Shown here one piece after another: positions 30,152 through 34,339 of a DNA stretch of 34,339 bases; the stretch's first letter is position 1, and every line of letters begins with the position of its first letter. A model generated the notes under the pieces. It did not search any database, was not told the origin of the DNA, and saw nothing but the letters and a program-made list of their open reading frames with translations. A program made the translations under genes and the position numbers. Source of the DNA: Candidatus Zipacnadia bacterium (GTDB lineage: Bacteria > Armatimonadota > Zipacnadia > Zipacnadales > Zipacnadaceae); the NCBI GenBank assembly GCA_029821195.1, contig JALGTU010000013.1, positions 1 through 34,339 of the forward strand. Direction: 5' to 3'.

Positions 30152-31135
30152 TTATCGGTTAGGGGCAGACGGCGGCTGCCGCCGGGGCTTGGGCCCAACC
30201 CGGACGGCGAAAGCGGCTGCTTTCTTGGCCTCCGCCTCGTGGCCGGCACGTTGCAGGGCCGTGGCGAACAGCGCCCAGATGCGATGATTGAAAGGATGGC
30301 TGCGAGCTGCGTTTTGAATCGTCTTGAGGCCCTCTACCTCTTCGCCTTCCAGAAACAAGGCCCAGCCGGCGGTGGCCTCGGCAGTACCATCCCCGGGCTC
30401 GAGCCGGTGGGCCTCTTTGGCCAGCTTGTGGGCTTCTTGCAGAAACTTATTGTGGCGGGTGAGCAGTTGGGCCAGCCGGAGCTTGGCCGCAGCCATATCA
30501 GAGTCCAGCTCGATGGCCTGGCGATAATGCTCTTCCGCCGCGGTATCCTCTCCGCATATCTCCAGGATATCGGCGTAGGCAAAATGGGCCGCTGCCTGAT
30601 CCGGCAGAATCTTGACCGCGCGAGCGGCGGCCCCTCGCGCCGCCTGTCGGTCGCCAGTGACTTTGTAGGCCGAGACCAGGTTGAGTTGGGCAGCGCCGTA
30701 CTCGGGGTCAATGCGCAGGGCTTCCTTGAACAAGGGGATCGCGGCGTGGGGATCGCCGCTGGTCATCTTAAGCGCCCCGTGTAACTCCGCGGCCTTCGCC
30801 GACTCAGGGTCTATTGCCCGCGCCCGTTCGATCCAGCTCAGGCCGGTATGCGGATCGTTGAGCCGTAGCGACGTATAGGCGAGTTGGTAAGCGATCTCAG
30901 AGGAGCTGGAATCAATCTCCCAGGCGCGGCGAAAGTGGATGAAGGCCTCGTTATACTCCTCTTCGGCTGCGTATGCCTCGGCCAGCTTCATTAGGGCCTG
31001 GACGGAATTGGGATTAGCGTGCACCTGCTGCCAGGCGGTGTCAAGCGGCGAGGGCTTCTGGCCCCGGCAGCCCGCACTCAAGAAAATCACCAGGGCAGTC
31101 ATCAACACAAGTACGACGGTCCTCGACCAGGCCAT
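30152..31135 (-). CDS. TPR-repeat lipoprotein
   Basis: A 327-residue exported protein. The signal sequence ends in a lipobox, 'VIFLSAGC' (Cys ~23). It then contains seven or so TPR units, for example 'VQALMKLAEAYAAEEEYNEAFIHFRRAWEID', 'PHAAIPLFKEALRIDPEYGAAQLNLVSAYKVTGDRQAARGAAARAVKILP' and 'AAAHFAYADILEICGEDTAAEEHYRQAIELD'. The C-terminus is basic (Lys/Arg/Pro rich). A ribosome site (AGAGGT) precedes the ATG at 31135. It lies 88 bases after carA and 53 before the histidine kinase gene. It probably serves as an interaction scaffold at the membrane. It is a separate family member from the TPR lipoprotein at 21734, with no close repeat identity noticed. Confidence 0.87.
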   Translation of the reverse strand: MAWSRTVVLVLMTALVIFLSAGCRGQKPSPLDTAWQQVHANPNSVQALMKLAEAYAAEEEYNEAFIHFRRAWEIDSSSSEIAYQLAYTSLRLNDPHTGLSWIERARAIDPESAKAAELHGALKMTSGDPHAAIPLFKEALRIDPEYGAAQLNLVSAYKVTGDRQAARGAAARAVKILPDQAAAHFAYADILEICGEDTAAEEHYRQAIELDSDMAAAKLRLAQLLTRHNKFLQEAHKLAKEAHRLEPGDGTAEATAGWALFLEGEEVEGLKTIQNAARSHPFNHRIWALFATALQRAGHEAEAKKAAAFAVRVGPKPRRQPPSAPNR

Positions 31136-31223
31136 ACCATGTAACCTCTTTCCGACGACCTGTGGTATGCGATCACTCTGCGCTACGCGACCGCCGCTCG
31201 GCGTTGACTATCCCAACCTGATC

Positions 31224-32444
31224 CTAGGCGCTCAACCGGCGCATATCCTCGAGAAAACCGGCGAACAAATAGCTCGCGTCATGAGGGCCGGGCGCGGCTT
31301 CGGGATGGAACTGGACCGAGAAAATGGGTAGCTCCTCGTGGCGCAGCCCCTCAGCGCTCATATCGTTAAGGTTAATGTGGGTCAGCTTTAGGCCGGTATC
31401 TGCAATGCTGTCGAGGTCAACGCAGAAACCGTGATTCTGAGTAGTGATGTCTATCTGCTCGGTCTGGAGGTTCTTCACTGGGTGGTTGCAGCCGCGGTGC
31501 CCGAACTTCAGCTTGTAAGTCTTGCCGCCGAAGGCCAGCGCCAGGATCTGCTGGCCCAGGCAGATGCCGAATATGGGCAGCTTGCCGATCAGACTGCGGG
31601 TCGTCTCAATAACGTACGTCAGCGCCGCGGGATCGCCGGGGCCGTTGGACAGCACGACGCCGGCCGGTTCCCAGGCCAGGATCTCTTGCGCAGTTGTGGT
31701 GGCCGGCACCACTATCGGCTCGCAGCCTCGTCGGTACAGATGCCGCAGGATGTTCTGCTTCACGCCGCAGTCAATTACCACCACCCGGTAGGTCTCCCAG
31801 TAGCCGCGCAGGCTGCTGACCGCCCCGGGCGCGTCCGCCGGCACCCAGCGCCGCGGCGGTGCGGAAATCTCCAGGCTGAGCTGCCCTGCCGGCGGCAGAT
31901 CCTCTTCATATCCGTTTTGTCCCCATCGGCGGGGTTGGCGACAGCTCACTTCCTGCACCAGGTCACGACCAACCAGCCGCGGGGCCGCGCGCGCCTTCTC
32001 GACCACGCTATCAGGGTCAAGATCTTCGGTCGAGATGATGCCAATTTGTGCCCCCGCATCCCGGATGTGTTTGGTCAGCATCCGGGTGTCAATATCCTCA
32101 ATGCCGATAATACCGTGCCGGCGCAGATATTCGCTCAGGCCCTGGTCGGCGCGCCAGTTGCTGTGTATCGGCGAGTTTTCCCGCACCACGAACCCCTCCA
32201 CCCAGGGCTGCCAGGACTCGACATCTTCGGAGTTGATGCCGTAGTTGCCTATCTGCGTGTAGGTCATCGTGACGATCTGGCCGCGGTATGACGGATCGGT
32301 GAGTACCTCCTGGTAGCCGGTCATGCCGGTATTGAAGACCACCTCGCCACTGCGTTCGCCCTCCGCCCCGAAGGCATGGCCGCAGAAGACCGTACCGTCC
32401 TCCAGGGCCAGGATTGCTGGCTGGTTGTCCGTTCGTCTACTCAT
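31224..32444 (-). CDS. carA: Carbamoyl-phosphate synthase small (glutaminase) subunit
   Basis: A 406-residue glutamine amidotransferase subunit that supplies ammonia for carbamoyl phosphate in pyrimidine and arginine synthesis. The N-terminal domain shows 'LEDGTVFCGHAFGAEGERSGEVVFNTGMTGYQEVLTDPSY' region. The C-terminal class I amidotransferase domain has the nucleophile Cys in 'FGICLGQQILALAFGG', 'FGHRGCNHPVKN', and the His-Glu pair in 'FSVQFHPEAAPGPHD'. There is an insert of about 25 residues between the domains (around 175-205, Pro/Arg rich) compared with common forms. The ATG at 32444 with AAGGTG upstream is preferred over the GTG at 32453. It sits 43 bases after pyrC. The large subunit carB is not next to it; a TPR lipoprotein gene follows instead. 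Confidence 0.95.
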   Translation of the reverse strand: MSRRTDNQPAILALEDGTVFCGHAFGAEGERSGEVVFNTGMTGYQEVLTDPSYRGQIVTMTYTQIGNYGINSEDVESWQPWVEGFVVRENSPIHSNWRADQGLSEYLRRHGIIGIEDIDTRMLTKHIRDAGAQIGIISTEDLDPDSVVEKARAAPRLVGRDLVQEVSCRQPRRWGQNGYEEDLPPAGQLSLEISAPPRRWVPADAPGAVSSLRGYWETYRVVVIDCGVKQNILRHLYRRGCEPIVVPATTTAQEILAWEPAGVVLSNGPGDPAALTYVIETTRSLIGKLPIFGICLGQQILALAFGGKTYKLKFGHRGCNHPVKNLQTEQIDITTQNHGFCVDLDSIADTGLKLTHINLNDMSAEGLRHEELPIFSVQFHPEAAPGPHDASYLFAGFLEDMRRLSA

Positions 32445-32487
32445 CCCTGGCACCTTGTGGCACTGTCAGCCCGGCGCTGTGTTACCA

Positions 32488-33828
32488 TCATAATGTCTTA
32501 GGTTCCTCGGCGGGCAGCAGCTCTCCTTCTCGCATCACGAATTGGCCGCCGACGATCGTGCCCCAGGGCCGGCCAGTCAGGCGAGCCCCGGCGAAAGGCG
32601 TATTGCGGCCCTTGGAATGGAATTGGTCCGGATCCACCACCCACGACTTGCTGGGGTCAATGATGGTCAGGTCGGCCACACTGCCTGGCTCCAGCGTGCC
32701 GCCGGGCAGGTTGAGCAGCCGAGCGGGGTTACAGGTCAGCTTGGCCAGGATTTCCGGGAGACTCAAATAGCCGGAATGGAACAGGTGCGTGAGCACTACA
32801 CCAACGCAAGTCTCCAAGCCCACCATACCATTAGGGGCGTCGCGCAGTCCTTCGGCCTTCTCGTACGGGGCGTGGGGAGCATGATCGGTAGCGACTATCG
32901 GGATGTCGCCAGCAATGAGGCTCTCGAGTACCGCTGCCCGGTCCGTCTCGGTGCGCAGGGGCGGGTTGGTCTTGGCGTTAGCGCCAAACTCGGTGATGGC
33001 GTCTTCGGTGAGGCAGAAGTATTGTGGCGCAGTCTCCGCTGTCAGTGACTTGAAGCGGCCAGCCTCCCACAGCGCGTGCAACTCCACCACTGTTGCGGCT
33101 GTGCTCAGATGTAGTACGTGGAGGCGGGCGTCGTCCAATCCGGCAGCGGCCTCGGCCCAGCGGCGGAGCGCCGCCACTTCGGAACAGGCGTCCTGGCCGG
33201 ATACCCCTAACTCTTCGCTCACCTGCCCCCGATTCATTACCCCGGCCGCGCTCAGCTCTTCCAGTTCGAGATGCGCCAGAAAGGGAAGCCCGGTGCCGGC
33301 CAGTTGCTGGAGCGCCTCGCGCATCTGCGCAACGGATTGCAGCGGCACGGCGTCGTCGGTAATGGTCGGGCAACCAGCGCCCAGCAGGGCCGCAAAGTTG
33401 GTCAGTTCGCGGCGCTGATTGTCCAGCGTGGCGGCCGCGAGCACGTAGACGTTGCACCAGGCGTCGCGGGCAATTGTTTCCTGAAGCTGGCGGATACGGT
33501 CGGGCCGATCCAGGGCGGGATTGGTGTTAGGCATGCAGCAGACGGTAGTGAAGCCGCCGGCCACTGCCGCCTGCGCGCCAGTAGCAATCGTCTCTTTGTG
33601 GGGGAAACCGGGTTCGCGCAGGTGGACGTGAATGTCTACCAGGCCGGGGCAGACGACCAGTCCGCCCACGGGTATTTTCTCGCCCAGCGAAGATGAGCCG
33701 GGCGGCTTGATCCAGGCAATCTTGCCATCCTCGACGCCCAGGTCGCCGATTCCGTCCCGCCCGCTGGCGGGATCAATGAGCCGGCCACCGGTCAGGGTGA
33801 AGGCCGAGGGGGTCTGTTGTCTGCTCAT
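32488..33828 (-). CDS. pyrC: Dihydroorotase (type I, multifunctional complex type)
   Basis: A 446-residue zinc amidohydrolase that closes carbamoyl aspartate to dihydroorotate. Metal sites are present: 'DIHVHLREPG' (His67, His69), Asp159 in 'TITDDAVPL', His186 in 'FLAHLELEE', His240 in 'VLHLST' and Asp315 in 'VATDHAPHAPYEK'. The substrate Arg/Asn motif 'CMPNTNP' is also intact. Length fits class I dihydroorotase. The start at 33828 has AGGAG seven bases before it; the 47 extra residues in the ORF track would cross the terminator hairpin and are rejected. It leads an operon with carA. The intrinsic terminator just 14 bases upstream belongs to the previous gene, so its own promoter must overlap that hairpin or transcription depends on read-through. 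Confidence 0.95.
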   Translation of the reverse strand: MSRQQTPSAFTLTGGRLIDPASGRDGIGDLGVEDGKIAWIKPPGSSSLGEKIPVGGLVVCPGLVDIHVHLREPGFPHKETIATGAQAAVAGGFTTVCCMPNTNPALDRPDRIRQLQETIARDAWCNVYVLAAATLDNQRRELTNFAALLGAGCPTITDDAVPLQSVAQMREALQQLAGTGLPFLAHLELEELSAAGVMNRGQVSEELGVSGQDACSEVAALRRWAEAAAGLDDARLHVLHLSTAATVVELHALWEAGRFKSLTAETAPQYFCLTEDAITEFGANAKTNPPLRTETDRAAVLESLIAGDIPIVATDHAPHAPYEKAEGLRDAPNGMVGLETCVGVVLTHLFHSGYLSLPEILAKLTCNPARLLNLPGGTLEPGSVADLTIIDPSKSWVVDPDQFHSKGRNTPFAGARLTGRPWGTIVGGQFVMREGELLPAEEPKTL

Positions 33829-33841
33829 AGCCTGACTCCTG

Positions 33842-33872
33842 CAAAAAGAGCCTTCCCGACCGGGAAGGCTCT
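33842..33872 (-). terminator. Rho-independent terminator between the PKD gene and pyrC
   Basis: An 11-bp perfect stem AGAGCCTTCCC / GGGAAGGCTCT (33847-33857 with 33862-33872) and a 4-base loop are followed on the minus strand by TTTTT. It sits 35 bases after the stop of the PKD-domain gene and only 14 bases before the pyrC start codon. Confidence 0.9.
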
Positions 33873-33907
33873 GGAAGTCGCCTCTTGTGGCATCGCGTTG
33901 CTTGTCA

Positions 33908-34339
33908 CTATTCCACCTTGACTTTGATGGTATCCGTTCGGGGCTGGAGTCGGCCCTGGCTATCAACAACTCGCAGCGTTGCCACGTAATAGCCCGGTTC
34001 GGGGAATTGATAGCTGACTTTCTCGCCGTAGCCGTCTACCCCCAGGCCGTCAAGATCATCGAAGTCCCACTGGTAGCTGGCGTTTACGCCTTCGTGCTGC
34101 GGCTTGGCAGTGAACTCAGCCGGTCGGCCGGCCGGGACGGTGCGGACCTCGGGGCCTTCGATCTCGGCCACCAGGGGCTTATCTTCCTGGATGATCTGCA
34201 GGCTCGCGAAATAAATCTTGCCGTTGCGGTTGCCGGTCAGCACGACGCGCTCCAGCGTGGCGCCGGCCAGGTCCGCCGGTCTGCGGAAGTCCGAGAGCAC
34301 CGCGCTGAGGCGCAGCCACTCATCCTCAAATACCAGGTT
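33908..34339 (-). CDS. PKD-domain protein, C-terminal part (cut by window edge)
   Basis: An open frame of 143 residues reaching the right edge of the window without a start. The track starts it at a GTG (34300), but the frame stays open to 34339 ('FEDEWLRLSAV' before that GTG), so the true start lies outside. Residues near the end form a PKD-type beta sandwich: 'VPAGRPAEFTA', 'ASYQWDFDDLDGLGVDGYG', 'FPEPGYYVATLRVVDSQGRLQP'. PKD domains usually mediate carbohydrate or protein binding on secreted proteins. A strand-rich segment before it ('LERVVLTGNRNGKIYFASLQI') may be the end of a carbohydrate-binding-like domain. The function of the whole protein is unknown. Its transcript ends at the strong terminator at 33842-33872. 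Confidence 0.8.
   Translation of the reverse strand, partial: NLVFEDEWLRLSAVLSDFRRPADLAGATLERVVLTGNRNGKIYFASLQIIQEDKPLVAEIEGPEVRTVPAGRPAEFTAKPQHEGVNASYQWDFDDLDGLGVDGYGEKVSYQFPEPGYYVATLRVVDSQGRLQPRTDTIKVKVE

Noticed and set aside
33842-33895. A PyrR-type attenuator in front of pyrC
   Set aside because: A 'TTCCAGAG' stretch is slightly like the PyrR-binding loop, but no antiterminator pairing or full loop could be drawn. Kept only as a question about the terminator.

Overview
The window looks like a chromosomal segment of a free-living heterotrophic bacterium with moderately high G+C and ordinary housekeeping genes (carA, pyrC, ribB, an isocitrate-dehydrogenase-type gene, a tRNA). The gene content (DUF2961, DUF4091, DUF4838, CehA/McbA-type PHP proteins, Gfo/Idh/MocA, sulfatase-like proteins, PKD proteins) resembles glycan-degrading lineages such as Armatimonadota, Planctomycetota or Hydrogenedentes-like bacteria. 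This placement is an inference from family content only; there is no rRNA or marker tree here. Nearly all genes lie on the minus strand, so operons read right to left.

Left part (1-14309), a carbohydrate locus. It starts with a DUF4838-type secreted protein cut by the window edge and a DUF2961/GH172-like enzyme whose 3' end is disrupted by an exact 29-bp tandem duplication. A plus-strand D-lyxose isomerase follows, with its own promoter and a 12-bp palindrome over the predicted transcription start. A long minus-strand run then encodes, in transcription order, a BchC-like non-zinc MDR dehydrogenase, an aldo/keto reductase, a zinc MDR dehydrogenase, a secreted DUF4091/GH123-like protein, a sulfatase-fold enzyme with Thr at the formylglycine position, a Gfo/Idh/MocA oxidoreductase, a propeller-plus-PHP protein and a sialidase-fold protein. 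Together they suggest cutting of a decorated glycan and oxidation or epimerisation of unusual sugars. The substrate cannot be read from the sequence.

Central carbon block (14417-19681). A consensus promoter (TTGACA-17-TAAAAT) drives fbaB-type class I aldolase, a divergent class II aldolase-like protein and a long transaldolase, ending in a strong terminator. Upstream lies an isocitrate dehydrogenase-family gene, and divergent from that a small membrane methyltransferase of the isoprenylcysteine/phospholipid methyltransferase type.

Signalling block (20526-26825). A tRNA(CAT) with its own promoter and a putative terminator precedes a three-gene unit. Its first gene encodes a ~1313-residue protein with a SIR2-like N-terminus, a STAND-type NTPase, winged-helix and HEAT-like regions, and an eight-repeat PQQ-type propeller. 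A TPR lipoprotein whose start overlaps the big gene's end, and a class I aminotransferase, follow. The SIR2-like region lacks the usual NAD-binding and catalytic residues. This protein is the best candidate in the window for an undescribed sensing or defence-like system.

Right part (26916-34339). ribB has a perfect consensus promoter and converges on an EamA-type transporter. Then comes a minus-strand series: pyrC, carA, TPR lipoprotein, soluble GAF histidine kinase. A strong terminator separates it from a PKD-domain protein truncated by the window end.
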